64,000 nucleotides of DNA from Amorphophallus konjac (lineage: Eukaryota > Streptophyta > Magnoliopsida > Alismatales > Araceae). The translations under genes and the position numbers were made by a program. Positions within the stretch are counted from its first letter, which is position 1; the number at the start of each line of letters is the position of its first letter. Shown here piece by piece: positions 1-11,265 of the stretch. The notes beneath the pieces were generated by a model. It had not been told where the DNA came from, did no database searches, and worked only from the letters and a program-made list of their open reading frames with translations. The stretch is from the NCBI GenBank assembly GCA_022559845.1, contig CM040117.1, forward strand, positions 78,219,731 to 78,283,730, given 5' to 3'.

Positions 1-886
1 CGAACCCCTGGCAGCGATAACACTGCTGTCGTGACCCACTACACTCCTTGATAAGTGGGTCCTTACCCTTATCCTCCTGACGGACAGGGGGTGTAGGCAA
101 TGGGGCTCTCGTGGGTGGGGGAAGAGGATCCACCATGATGGGGAGAGGACCTTGAGATGGAACCATAGATGGCACCGGGTTGGGACTACCGGCTGCTACC
201 TCCTTAGGCTCGTGCTTGGTTCCATCCCGGCTAGGAGGTAGGCAAGAGGGGACCAGGGACTCGATATAAGTACACCTCCTATCCACTCTATTCGAAATGA
301 TTTGGAAGAGTTCTGGAATGATGGGGTTTGGAGTAGGAGTAATGTGATGGACTCGCCCGTAATCAACCGGCCTAGGCTTGGGTACTTGAGGGGCTTCTTT
401 CCTCCGGATATGACACACTTGGTTGGAAGTGAGTTGGTGGGGTCAACTGGAGGTGCGACCCACGTGGTTGGAAGTAAATGGGTGGGATGGGTTGGAAGGG
501 ACCGGATGGGGAAGGTAGGCCCTCCTAAGCTCTATCTTCATGTCCCACCATGATTCGATGGGCCATTGCCTCCTAACCTCTCTCAAGCGCTCAATGTAGT
601 CCCACTTTTCGGCGGCCTCGTGTAGAAGCCTCTCCTTGGCAAAATAGAATTGTCCGGCTTCGGATATGGTATAAAAATCAAAGTATGTGTCCATGGCGGC
701 CTCCCACTTGAGGTAGTCGCCCGGGTCATTGGAGCCATAAAAATCCGAGACTTCGTGCCTACGGAAGTGGAGAGGGTGGTTGCCAAGCCCATGGGTGGGC
801 CGACGGTCATATCGCCTGGGCGACCAAGAGTCCATTGGAAACTGGGGACTAAACGATGGACATGCCGACACAAAGTGACAAGACAA
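1..886 (-). pseudogene. gag: Gag of element B (partial, one in-frame stop)
   Basis: Capsid-forming Gag of a Gypsy element. From the ATG at 886 the frame gives a typical retrotransposon gag core: a DPGDYLKWEAAMDTYF stretch, then SEAGQFYFAKERL, then SWWDMKIELRRAYLP. An in-frame TGA at 443-445 interrupts it. The same frame then continues through a proline-rich linker and reaches the start of a CCHC zinc knuckle (CYRCQGF) at the window edge. The matching gag in element F (41999 onward) supports the call. The rest of the gene, and any pol, lies left of the window. Only the stop breaks the visible part, so the decay is recent or slight. Confidence 0.8.
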
Positions 887-1204
887 ACCAACTGGACACG
901 ACCTTAAACACTAATGCAATGTTGGAGTGTGGACTAATGCACACTAAGGATCCTAGACTTAAACCAAGATCCGATACGTTGGCAGAGTTACGGGATCCGA
1001 AGATCCTCTCGCGCAAGTGTGCGGTCTTCCCGATAGGCGTAGCCTAACATTCAGACACCACCTTTTAATATACCGAATAAAGGTATCTGATGCAACCTTG
1101 GACCGACTTAAACTTAGACTCGACTTAAATGACTCTTTTTTTATATTTTTATGGACTTAGACATAAAGACTACCCTAGACTCAACTGGCGCTCTGATACC
1201 AAAC
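887..1204 (-). other. Element B leader with Met-tRNA primer-binding site
   Basis: Untranslated leader between LTR and gag. The primer site is at 1190-1201 (minus strand TGGTATCAGAGC), three bases inside the LTR end, and would pair with the 3' end of initiator Met tRNA to prime minus-strand DNA. The leader shares blocks with the leader of element A, such as CTTCCCGATAGGCGTA, which supports common family origin. Confidence 0.8.
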
Positions 1205-1313
1205 TGATGCGGGACGACACGGGGACCGACTCTAAGTGATATGGACCTCGACTCTAAATGCATACACGACCAGCAACATACGAGCATGAGAGACACTAGG
1301 CCCGACACTAAGA
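1205..1313 (-). repeat. Element B 5' LTR, U5-side fragment
   Basis: Last 109 bases of the LTR on the minus strand, ending CGCATCA next to the primer site. It is separated from the rest of the LTR (7611-9556) by element A. Its last five bases, TAAGA at 1309-1313, are the target duplicated by that insertion. Confidence 0.85.
1309..1313. repeat. Target-site duplication TAAGA, left copy (element A)
   Basis: TAAGA directly precedes the LTR at 1314 and recurs directly after the other LTR at 7606-7610. This fixes both ends of element A. Confidence 0.92.
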
Positions 1314-3442
1314 TGATGCGGGATAGATGACGACCGGGCTAAGACGTACGACCGACTCGTTGTGCGGCCAGCACTAGCACACTAAGGCAAGCCGGGCGGC
1401 TGACCATCGTGGTATTCTCCGGGTGGAGACATCTCTCAACAGTGACTCTCTTGAGCCCGACGATCGTCCCTTGCGAGGGAAACGTGGGGATCACAGCGAT
1501 TAAGAAACCACCATCGCCTAGGGTACCGATTCGAGTTCGGTGCTCGACTGGAGCTATGGAACGGGCGCTCACAACTCACACTCATGGTGATTTTGAAACT
1601 AGCTATCGGCCCTATTCTCACAAACGCAGCAATATTGAAAGCATACTAAACAGTAATGTGAGTGGGGAACGAATCGCATACCTCCACGACTAGGCGTGGG
1701 GAAGAACTCCCGGCCGATTTCCGAACAACCCCAATACACAAATGATTAATTTTACAATTTCAGAACTGAGCACCCGCTCCACACAGGGAGGTATCGGGCT
1801 ACAATTGATAATTTTGGGGTTGCTGGAACCCGAGTTGACGGGCCACACTCGCAGGAGGCGAGGGACGCGTGCCGGAGCCGCTCGGGTACGCCCACGGAAA
1901 GCCAACCCGGTTCTGTCCACGCTGGTCACCCTGCGCAGCGAACTTGCGGAGGCCGGTACGGCCAGATCCGATACCCGATCGGAGCACCGTTTATTGGAGA
2001 ATGTCGGCGACAGGATGTAGTTTCTTCACTCCGAAGGGCGCGATCAGATCTTTTCAGATCTGGGCGCAGTAACGTTTCTTCTCAGCTTCTGATTTTGAGC
2101 TCCCGAACGACGCAGCGACATGGTAAAATGATGGAAAAATAGCTGCCTGTGTCAGATTGAGACGTTCTTTGTGTGAGATTGTTGGCGACATCAAGAGAAA
2201 GACGTACTCCAAAGATCCCTCACAGATCTCGACCGGATGAGTCGGGGAGGACTCTGGAAGTTGGCTCTGGTTTGGGGCCGGATCTGCTCAGATCTCTTGC
2301 GTGATCTCACGAGAATCGCCGCCACGAAAAGCACGGTGATCAGATCGAGGTGAGATCAGCGGCAACGCGAAGATGACTCGAAATCCTATGATCTCTTTTC
2401 AGGAATGAGCTTCAGATGGCATCGGGGTTAGGCTGGAGAAATTAAAACACAGTCACCTCCAGATCTGGGCAGCAATCAGGGACCGATCTGCGCGCCTCCA
2501 CGAAACGAATTACTGCTATCACTCACAACTCCGATTGACGCAAAACCAGCGCTGAAATTTTTCTAGCTCTCAGAGGTATCACTGGGATTTTTTGTGGAAG
2601 AAGAAGGTAAGGGGAAGAGGGGGATATAAGGTCTAGTCACACGACCCAATTCTGTCCCGTCACAGGATAGAACCAAGGGAGTCACACACAAGGAAGAACA
2701 AGAGAATCACTCTCTTAAACACACTTTCTTTCATAAAACTTTCATTAACTTCTTTACAAACACTATACATGGCTTTAAATAGGCAAATGCAAGGGGTAGG
2801 GGGAGGGGACTTGCGTGGTATACAAGGAGAGGGAGGGGGGCTGCGCCTCTTGACCATGAGATAAAGGGAGAGGGGGACAAGCCACATGTTGGCTCACCTA
2901 CCTTTGAAATTCCTGTAAAGAAGGTAGGTGGCAGCCATTTTGTACTTGACCAGCAGTCATTTTATGCTACATGTGGTAAATGGGGAGGTGGAAGAAAAAA
3001 CACAATTTTTCTAGCCTAATACAACAAATAAGGGGGCGCCCCCTACTTGGGCCTCCAATTGGGCCAGATGGCCATGGCCATCCTCTTAAGCCCATTCATC
3101 CACTCTTGCTTAAGGCCTCTCCAACCTAGATAGCTCATGTAGGAAGGAAGCCCAATTGGGCCTTGCATGGCTTATGGATCCATCATAATGGACCAAGGCC
3201 ACTCCTTTCTTAAGGAATGCTTAAGGGCTTTAACCAATTGGCCCTTTAAGAGCTTTACAACTATCCCATTATGAAAACCCAAGTAGAATGTTCATTACAA
3301 GCCCAATTTTCATGCAAAAAAGATCCAAATTGAAGCCAAATTGTCCCTAATTTGAAGGGAAGCCGAAGTAGTCCACTTGGTGCTCCGCGTATGGCACCAT
3401 CGGTTCGCCGACGTGTCACTGATCGCCCTGGTGTCCACACCA
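1314..3442 (-). repeat. Element A 3' LTR
   Basis: 2129 bp; minus strand starts TGGTGTGG and ends CGCATCA. It matches 5472-7605 along its length with scattered, mostly transition, differences. A candidate TATA box is TATTTAAA on the minus strand at 2774-2781, chosen only by sequence. The LTR holds no recognisable gene. Confidence 0.93.
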
Positions 3443-3451
3443 ATTCTCCCC
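3443..3451 (-). other. Element A polypurine tract
   Basis: Minus-strand GGGGAGAAT touches the start of the 3' LTR. This is the usual position for the plus-strand DNA primer. It is short, and the bases just upstream (CCCACCC) are not purines. Confidence 0.6.
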
Positions 3452-3474
3452 GGGTGGGAGGAACTAGACCCTGT

Positions 3475-3830
3475 CGAGTAAGGGTCGTGAAACTTGAGCT
3501 CTCCGCATGTGATCAGGGCGTTGTTCATCGTGGGGCATCCTTGCCAACGCACTAGGACGTGTTGGTAGGCTCCGTTCCTAGTGATCACCTGCTCATCCAG
3601 TATACAATCTATATGCGTGCGTTGAGGCTGGAAGAGTGGACTCTCGGGTGGTGTATCACTCACAATGGGAGGAGAAAGCCCAAAACTCTCTAGGATCACT
3701 GCGGGTTCCAATATGCTACTAGATCTGAAACATGGAACGTCGAACTGACACCATAGTCGTCCGGTAGTTCAATATCGTACGCATTCGGACCCACTTGTTT
3801 CTTGACCCGGAAAGGGTGGGTATCGTGGAC
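3475..3830 (-). pseudogene. Integrase C-terminal and chromodomain remnant of element A
   Basis: Two pieces in different frames. At about 3696-3818 (minus) the frame reads VGPNAYDIELP and then STFHVSDL, the usual Gypsy integrase C-terminal block. At about 3475-3606 another frame gives a chromodomain-like stretch, ILDEQVITRNG then HVLVRWQG. Chromodomains direct insertion to particular chromatin in chromoviruses. The aromatic that normally follows the acidic turn is lost. The frame change and stops between the pieces show decay. The catalytic core of integrase is absent. Confidence 0.65.
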
Positions 3831-4101
3831 CTGGAGTTGCTTTCGGTCTCCAGGAGGAAACCAATCAGGTATGACCCTGATCTAGACGTACTCTCCTTTT
3901 GAATCCACGGATATGTAGCATGCATCGGCTACCTCCTTATACGTGCTTGACTGGCCTTTTATTGACACGACTTAATGCAAACCATATGTATGAAAGAAAA
4001 CAACTAGAGAGACAAACAAACACACACATATGACCTTAGACATACATAGACAAAGACAAAGACAAAGACACAAACACAAGGGACATATGGAAGAAGACCC
4101 G
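3831..4101 (-). other. Element A spacer
   Basis: About 270 bases between the protease-like frame and the integrase remnant. It includes a run of AGACAAA-type repeats near 4045-4080. I see no gene; the missing RT, RNase H and integrase core would have lain in this position. Confidence 0.5.
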
Positions 4102-5196
4102 CTAAGGATGACGGTCATCGTCTACATACACTAAGTTTAAAGAAGGACTAGCCCACAACCGGATGTCACGAGTTTCCTCCCTCGTCAACCGTCTCCGATT
4201 CGAGAAGACTCGTCCTCGGATATGGAAGTGTAAGAGGATCAAGAGGCAGGTGACGGGAAAGTAATCCGGACGTCGGGTGTGGCACTCACAAAAGGGTAAG
4301 TCTGGATATTGTCTCTCGTATGCATGGTAGAAGTCAAACCATACCACGTCAACATAGAGTGCCGACAATGGTACGGTAGTCACTAGCGGCTGCGCTACCG
4401 TAGGAGAGACGGGTAGGAGTGGAATGGTGGGGTCCTCTATTGGGTCATTCTCTAACCCCAAAACATCAGTGAGATACTCCTCGGCTAATTCTTGATCAGC
4501 CTCGTAACTCACTATAATAGGCCCGGGTGAGGCATCCTCCAACTGGTTGTCCTCTAAGGTAGGAGAATGTGAAGGACACGGGTCGGAGAAATGGCTAACC
4601 CCAGTATAGGGGACCACATGGGTGGGCTCCGGGAGTGGTGGTGGATGTGAGTCCGGAGGTGGAACGGACCGGTGGAGTTGGGTGGTTGGAGACACGGAGG
4701 TAGTCGGGTGTATGCCATCGTGGAAGATGAACTCGCCGGGTAGGTGAGGTGGGTATAAAGTGCAAGTCCTCTTATCCCGGTCGAAGGTTGCTCTCCTCTC
4801 TTCCAACCAATCTTGCCCTAAAATGATGCATGGGCCAGCAAGTGTGCCGATCTTGCACCATGCTCCATCGAAATAAAGAGCGGTGCCGAACCTCCATTGG
4901 AACTCTACAAATGCTAAACCACCATTGAGAACAATCTCTCCGGTCTTAGAGAGCGATTCAACTATGTCGTGTGAGACACAGTTAGACGACACCCTATTGA
5001 TGAAGTCGATCTCCGTATGCAACCCATTAGGTAAGATGGCAATGGACATGATAGGTCGCTGGAACGACTCGGTTGTTGACATAGGGTCCGGGCATCGGGC
5101 CATGAAAGCATTGAATTCGGCCACCAAGGGTGACCAATTGGACCCATGGTCTCGGGTGACGGCCTTGGTAGTGGCGGGTAGTGGACATGCAGACAC
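4102..5196 (-). CDS. Protease-like protein of element A, catalytic motif missing
   Basis: An open 364-codon frame starting near the end of the leader. Residues about 50-150 follow the retropepsin-like aspartic protease layout: a short strand ending in NG, an EIDF segment where the active-site loop should be, then IILGQDWLEERRATFD, which matches the conserved ILG-DWL ending of Gypsy proteases. The expected DTG triad is not present; the loop reads IDFINRVSS. The rest of the frame is proline- and acid-rich, with no RT motif. It may be a structural relic or a coding filler kept open by chance. No gag core precedes it. Confidence 0.55.
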   Translation of the reverse strand: MSACPLPATTKAVTRDHGSNWSPLVAEFNAFMARCPDPMSTTESFQRPIMSIAILPNGLHTEIDFINRVSSNCVSHDIVESLSKTGEIVLNGGLAFVEFQWRFGTALYFDGAWCKIGTLAGPCIILGQDWLEERRATFDRDKRTCTLYPPHLPGEFIFHDGIHPTTSVSPTTQLHRSVPPPDSHPPPLPEPTHVVPYTGVSHFSDPCPSHSPTLEDNQLEDASPGPIIVSYEADQELAEEYLTDVLGLENDPIEDPTIPLLPVSPTVAQPLVTTVPLSALYVDVVWFDFYHAYERQYPDLPFCECHTRRPDYFPVTCLLILLHFHIRGRVFSNRRRLTREETRDIRLWASPSLNLVYVDDDRHP

Positions 5197-5471
5197 ACAG
5201 ACTAGGAAACACCGACGTCTAGACCTAAACCAATATTCGGTACTTGGCGGACTTACAGAATCCGAAGATCCGTCGACGCAAAGTGCGGCCTTCCCGATAG
5301 GCGTAACCTAACGTTCGGGCAACACCTTTTGATATACCGTTTATTGGGATGCAATTTTAAAACACTTTTTTTTTGTTTTAGAAATATGATGAAACTAGAC
5401 TCGACTTAAACCGACTTATACCAAACTATCATGAATACCCTAGACTCACCACGGACGCTCTGATACCAATT
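5197..5471 (-). other. Element A leader with Met-tRNA primer-binding site
   Basis: Primer site TGGTATCAGAGC on the minus strand at 5457-5468, three bases inside the LTR end. The leader is homologous to that of element B around the CTTCCCGATAGGCGTA block. Confidence 0.85.
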
Positions 5472-7605
5472 TGATGCGGGACAGATGACGACCGGGCTAA
5501 GACGTACGACCGACTCGTTATGCGGCCAGCACTAGCACACTAAGGCAAGCCGGGCGGCTGACCACCGTGGTATTCTCCGGGTGGAGACGTCTCTCAACAG
5601 CGACTCTCTTGAGCCCGACAATCCTCCCTTGCGAGGGAAACGTGGGGATCACGGCGATTAAGAAACCACCGTCGCCTAGGGTACCGATTCGAGTTCGGTG
5701 CTCGACTGGAGCTATGGAACGGACGCTCACAACTCACACTCACGGTGATTTTGAAACTAGCTATCGGCCCTATTCTCATAAACTCAGAAATATAGAAAGC
5801 ATACTAAACAGCAATGTGAGTGGGGAACGAATCGCGTACCTCCACGACTAGGCGTAGGGAAGAACTCCCGGCCGATTTCTGAACAACCCCAAAACACAAA
5901 TGATTAACTTTACAATTTCAGAACTCAACACCCACTCCACACAGGGAGGTATCGGGCTACAATTGATAATTTTGGGATTGCTGGAACCCGGGTTGACGGG
6001 CCACACTCGCAGGAGGCGAGGGACGCGTGTCGGAGCCGCTCGGGTACGCCGACGGAAAGCCGACCCGGTTCTGTCCACGCTGGTCACCCTGCGTAGCGAA
6101 CTTGCGGAGGCCGGTACGGCCAGATCCGATACCCGATTGGAGCGCCGTTTGTTGGAGAATGTCGGCGACATGATGTAGTTTCTTCACTCCAAAGGGCGTG
6201 ATTAGATCTTTTCAGATCTGGGCGCAGTAACATTTCTTCTCAGCTTCTGGTTTTGAGCTCCCAGAACGACGCAGCGACACGGTAAAATGATGGAAAAATA
6301 GCTGCCGGTGTCGGATTGAGACGTTCTTTGTGGGAGATTGTTGGCGATGTCAAGAGAAAGACGTACTCCGAAGATCCCTCACAGATCTCGATCGGATGAG
6401 TCAGGGAGGATGCTGGAATTCGGCTCTGGTTTGGGGTAGGATCTGCTCAGATCTCTTGCGCGATCTCACGAGAATCGCCGCCACGAACAGCACGGTGATC
6501 AGATTGAGGTGAGATCAGCGGCAACGCGAAGACGACTCAAAATCCAACTATCTCTCTTCAGGAATGAGCTTCCGATGGTGTCGGGGTTGGGCTGGAGAAA
6601 TTAAAACACAGTCACCTCCAGAACTGGGCAGTAATCAGGGACCGATCTGCGCGCCTCCACGAAACGAATTACTGCCGTCACTCACGAACTCCGATTGACG
6701 CGAAACCAGTGCTGAAATTTTCCTAACTCTCAGAGGTATCACTGAGATTTTTTGTGGAAGAAGAAGGTAAGAGAAAGAGGGGGATATAAGGTCTAGTCAC
6801 ACGACCCAATTCTGTCCCGTCACAGGATAGAACCAAGGGAGTCACACACAAGGAAGAACAAGAGAATCACTCTCTTAAACACACTTTCTTTCATAAAACT
6901 TTCATTAACTTCTTTACAAACACTATACGTGGCTTTAAATAGGTAAATACAAGGGGTAGGGGGAGGGGACTTGCGTGGTATACAAGGAGAGGGAGGGGGG
7001 CTGGGCCCCTTGACCATGAGATAAAGGGAGAGGGGGACAAGCCACATGTTGGCTCACCTACCTTTGAAATTTCTGTAAAGAAGGTAGGTGGCGGTCATTT
7101 TGTACTTGACCAGCAGTCATTTTATGCTACATGTGGTAAATGGGGAGGTGGAAGAAGAAAAAACACAATTTTTCTAGCCTAATACAACAAATAAGGGGGC
7201 GCCCCCTACTTGGGCCTCCAATTGGGCCAGATGGCCATGGCCATCCTCTTAAGCCCATTCATCCACTCTTGCTTAAGGCCTCTCCAACCTAGATAGCCCA
7301 TGTAGGAAGGAAGCCCAATTGGGCCTTGCATGGCTTATGGATCCATCATAATGGACCAAGGGCACTCCTTTCTTAAGGAATGCTTAAGGGCTTTAACCAA
7401 TTGGCCCTTTAAGAGCCTTACAACTAGCCCATTATGAAAACCCAAGTAGAATGTTCATTACAAGCCCAATTTTCATGCAAAAAAGATCTAAATTGAAGTC
7501 AAATTGTCCCTAATTTGAAGGGAAGCCGAAGTAGTCCACTTGGTGCTCCACGTATGGCACCGTCGGTTCGCCGACGTGTCACTGATCCCCCTGGTGTCCC
7601 CACCA
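5472..7605 (-). repeat. Element A 5' LTR
   Basis: 2134 bp copy of the LTR at 1314-3442. On the minus strand this is the promoter-bearing LTR, directly upstream of the primer site at 5457-5468. Confidence 0.93.
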
Positions 7606-7610
7606 TAAGA
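7606..7610. repeat. Target-site duplication TAAGA, right copy (element A)
   Basis: Second copy of the 5-bp duplication made when element A entered the LTR of element B. Confidence 0.92.
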
Positions 7611-9556
7611 GCTCCTATGGGCTATACGTCGCTAACAGAAACGTAAGCTCACTCGTCGTCCCAAACGAGGGAAACGCGGATCGTGCACGGTTGAGGAACC
7701 GGCAGAGTTAAGGGTAGTCCGACTCACTTCCGTGCTCGGATCGAGCCACGGGACGGGTCACTCTCTCGCTCACAGCGGTGACATAGACTCACGGGCTAGA
7801 ATCCTACGCTCTCACAGCGGCATACAACCATATACTAGCTAAGCAAAGTAATGCCAAGAAGTTACGATCCTACCTCCATGCTCCCGGCGTGGGGAAGACA
7901 GCCCCGACAAAAACTGGACTCCCGGTTAACAAAGTTTTACTGTGGTATAAAATTTTGACCCACTCCACGCAGGGAGGTAAAAGGTCACATGTGGGGCCCG
8001 GGAGTGACGCGAATTGGGAACGGCGCGATCTACTGGTTTAGTGGGGCCCACGGACCGCTCTGTCCTCCGGGTCTGATGGGGTGGGTCCCGTTGTGATGGA
8101 GACCCTGGGTGGCACGCCTCCCTGGAAGGTGGTCTGGCGGGAATGCCGGTCGGAGGCCGGGCGGCTCCGATCTTCAAGATTGGAGTTGCTGCTCACGGAT
8201 CTGCAAGTTCTATTTTCAAACGTGCGACCCGGCGAGATCTGCTACTGCGAACACTCCCGATGTCGGATCGATACACAAGAGGTATCGTTGGAAAGCTATC
8301 TCGAAGTCCTTCGACTCTATGGGGTTCAGAAAAATTCACCAGTGCTGTGCTTCTGATGGGAGATTTTAGAATCGGCATGTTCTCAGTTTCAGATCTGACT
8401 GGGTAGAAACTAAGTTTCCTGAGAGTTGGCATTGACCGTAAGGCAAACCTCCGAATCAGACCTTGATCTCTTCATGACGATTGTAGAGGAGAGAGAGAGG
8501 AAAATGGAAATATTTCTTATGACTGATTTGGTGGAGATTGGGATGAGGAAAGCTATTTTATACTGGTAGGTGGTCGGATCTGGACAGAAGCAGATAGAAC
8601 TGAAGGGGATCTGAAAATGATTTTTAGAAAATAGTTGGAGGCTTTTAAAATTTCACGAAAATTTGTGGGTGAAACAGATGGTGGGTAGAATCTCCAGTAA
8701 TTTTGGGAGTTCCATAAAAAATCAAAAGATGATCCGGAGATGGGAAACTCAGGGTGGCTGTGGATCTAGACTGAAAACAGGCAGATCTGGAAGGAAAAGA
8801 TGGACGAAAATGGAAAAATGGAAATTGGAAGTTGGAAGCCCAACCAATTTGTATGGGACGTGGGGGAGATCTCTGGAACTCACCCTGAAAGTTTAAGCTC
8901 AAGACGAGTCCGTGGCTGGGAGCATAAATTCATGGAAGGACATGTTGTCACCCGATTGACAGAATACCGACGGAGGTGGTGGTGGTGCAACGGCGGCTCG
9001 ATGGCGGCGGCGGCGGCAACGATGAACTTCACACCGGCTCTCACAACTTATTTGGGGAGGGGTAAAAGAGGGAGTCCACAATTTATTTCTCCCATGTGGT
9101 TTGGAACAAATAAAATAAGATTTCAATCCTAATATAATACTATATACATGGGACACCCCCTTGACTTGTAGGTTCCAAATTTTGAATTTTGCTACCCCTT
9201 GTCCCCCCCTTGGTCCAACTCTTCTAGAAGCCCACCTTGGAGGGTTGACTGACCCCACATGGGCCCAAGAGCTGAGGTGGATCAATGGGAGAAGGGATGG
9301 GCGGCCCGCGGGACCCATGTGGTCTCAAATTACAAATAAACCCATATTACAATCCGAAGTACAATCCGAATAAAACCAAATAAACACACATTACACACAA
9401 ATAAAATCCCCATAAATACTATAAATATAAGGACTCAAGGCGGATACTCTAGACTATCTCCGAGCCAGATGGGAGCCGATGTAGCTCGAGTGGTGCTCCG
9501 CGTACGGTACCGACGGCTCGCATGTTCGTGCTTCTCGCTCGCTAGTGTCCGCACCA
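7611..9556 (-). repeat. Element B 5' LTR, main part
   Basis: Remaining 1.95 kb of the LTR, giving a total near 2.05 kb. The plus-strand end CTAGTGTCCGCACCA matches the end CTGGTGTCCCCACCA of element A, and internal blocks such as the GAGGGAAACG region also match. No credible gene is present; small frames here, including one near 9000 with a GGC/GCG run, look accidental. Confidence 0.8.
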
Positions 9557-9747
9557 CGACCCGTCCTAGGTGTTGATGGAGCTAGAACCCGAGGCTGAAC
9601 CCCCGCCTTGGGTGCTGCTGGAGCCGAATCCCAGCGCTAGATGGCCCCCCTTTTTTTTGGTATTGCTGGAGCTGGAACCCGGGGCTGAACGCCCCTTCTT
9701 GGGTACTGGTGATGCGGGAATACTAGGACCCAGGGCGGAGCCCCCAT
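9557..9747. repeat. 42-bp minisatellite, part 1 (region H)
   Basis: Roughly four diverged copies of a 42-bp unit with the core TTGGGTGTTGCTGGAGCTG and a second half like GACCCAGGGCTAGACGCCC. The array is cut at 9747 by element C and resumes at 39260 in register. Frames through it are by-products of a period divisible by three. Confidence 0.75.
9743..9747. repeat. Target-site duplication CCCAT, left copy (element C)
   Basis: CCCAT precedes the LTR at 9748 and recurs at 39260-39264 after the other LTR. CCCAT is itself part of the 42-bp repeat unit. Confidence 0.92.
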
Positions 9748-10658
9748 TGTTAGGATCCGTGCGATGGATTTAGAGGGGGGTGAATGAATCTATCCTTAAA
9801 AATTACTCCCAATTAAAAACTCAGAACACTTAGAGATGTGAAATTAAAAACAGATTCAGTTCTACCAAAACTAAAATACAGCGATGTGTTCAATCAATTG
9901 GCTCACTCGACATATGAAGACAAATCGAGCCTAAGCATTCATCTAGCGAAAGCAAAGAGTAAGCATTCAAACCACAGTGCACGAAGGAATTTTTAGGTGG
10001 TTCAGTCCGCAGACCTACGTCCACCCCACACTCAAACCCGAGTGTGGCTTCCCGCTGACTCAGCTTGAACGGCTGGGCCTCACAGCTTGCCTACAAACAG
10101 CTGAGCATCACAGCTTGCTGTCCGAGGTATCCACCTCGCCTGCTGAGCAACACAGCTTTCTATCCGAGGTATCCACCTCGCCCGCTGAGCAACACAGCTT
10201 GCCGACCAGAGGAATCCTCCCCTGCAACGCTGAGCAATACAGCTTAGCTCTGCTGACTAACAGCTTGAATAAAGGTTCAAAAGAAAAATAAGATATGGAA
10301 AGGACACAGCAACAGAAAGCTGTAGATGATAAAACACAAGGTGGCTCTCAAAGAGATGACTGGCCTAGATTTGATCCACGGTCCAGTAGAGACAAAGCTT
10401 CAGAAGACTCTCTTCTTCTTCTTCTAAACTCTTGATTTCTCTTTCTTCTTCTTCTTCTTCTTTACTGCTCACTCTTTCTTTTTCGAACACTCTCCTCCTT
10501 TGCTCTTCTTCTGCTCTCTCTTTTCTTCTCTCTTCTTCTTCTTTCTTTCTCTTCTTTTGGATCGTGCAGGCTCTCTCTCTACTTCTGCTCTTTCAGATAG
10601 GTTCCCCTACTTCGATCACTCTTTTTCACGATCCATGTTCTCTGGATGGAGAGACCCA

Positions 10659-10667
10659 CCTTTTATA
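10659..10667 (-). promoter_or_regulatory. TATA box, element C 3' LTR
   Basis: Minus-strand TATAAAAGG in a GC-flanked context. The same motif is at 37972-37980 in the other LTR. Confidence 0.55.
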
Positions 10668-11179
10668 GCAGCAGCACATAGATGGGTGTGTGTCTTCCAC
10701 GAATTCTCGCCCTAGCGCCTTGACCACGTGGCAGCATTTCAGCCTGCTGCAATACACGTGTCACGATCCTGGCACTTCCTCCATTCTTGGATCACGTGCC
10801 CTTCTCAAACTCCTCGAGCAGCAGTCCTGTTAGAACAGACTTGTTATCAGTGTGAATTAATCTGAAAGGAGAGAAAAGGATGCATTGAGTAAGTTTGAGA
10901 TTTGAACAAAGCATGTACAGACTTTATAGCGTGTAATGCAGTATGGATATAATAAAGTATGCACATTGATAATGAATGCACGGGCATGCCATCAACGAGT
11001 GTACAGACTTTGTGTGCAATGTGCAAGCGATGTACAGACTTGCTAAAATGATGCACGGGCATATCATCAACGAGTGTACAGACTTTGTGTGCAATGTGCA
11101 ACCAATGTGCAAACTTGCTATGCCTAGAGTTGAAGCATTAATGCATAATGCACAAACTATGCGTGTGCATGTGTGGACT

Positions 11180-11184
11180 TTGAG
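11180..11184. repeat. Target-site duplication TTGAG, left copy (element D)
   Basis: TTGAG precedes the LTR at 11185; the partner is at 31873-31877. The uninterrupted LTR of element C has a single TTGAG at this place (near 38495). Confidence 0.92.
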
Positions 11185-11218
11185 TGTAACACCCGGTAAA
11201 TTCGAAGGCTGAAAAGGA

Positions 11219-11265
<47 letters not shown>

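Larger units (their letters stand above)
1314..7605 (-). mobile_element. Element A: complete non-autonomous Gypsy element nested in B
   Basis: Two 2.13 kb LTRs flank a 2.03 kb internal region and the whole is bracketed by TAAGA. The internal region has a Met-tRNA primer site, a protease-like frame and remnants of the integrase C-terminus and chromodomain. There is no gag core, reverse transcriptase or RNase H, so the element needs a helper. LTRs, leader and primer spacing resemble element B, a plausible helper relative. The two LTRs differ by about 4-5 percent in the first 330 bases by eye, so it is not among the youngest insertions here. Confidence 0.92.
1..9556 (-). mobile_element. Element B: Gypsy LTR retrotransposon, cut by window edge and split by element A
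   Basis: Reading on the minus strand, a 5' LTR (7611-9556 plus 1205-1313) is followed by a Met-tRNA primer site, a leader and a gag gene that runs off the left edge of the window. The LTR starts TGGTGCGG and ends CGCATCA on the minus strand. Element A is inserted inside this LTR with a TAAGA duplication. The other LTR and the TSD partner lie outside the window, so completeness is unknown. The bases next to the LTR at 9557-9561 are CGACC, the expected TSD. Confidence 0.85.
9748..11184 (-). repeat. Element C 3' LTR, first part
   Basis: Matches 37059 onward of the other LTR, then breaks at TTGAG (11180-11184) where element D entered. It contains CTT-rich microsatellite at about 10410-10560 and the motif GACCTACGTCCACCCCAC (10012-10029), whose complement occurs in the LTR of element G. 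Confidence 0.9.

Noticed and set aside
8645..9318. Overlapping small frames in the LTR of B, one with an Arg/Ala run.
   Set aside because: They overlap on both strands, have no domain and lie within LTR sequence.
10432..10715. Ser/Leu-rich frames in CTT-rich sequence (also 37813-38028).
   Set aside because: They arise from a CTT microsatellite in the LTR of C and resemble signal peptides only by composition.
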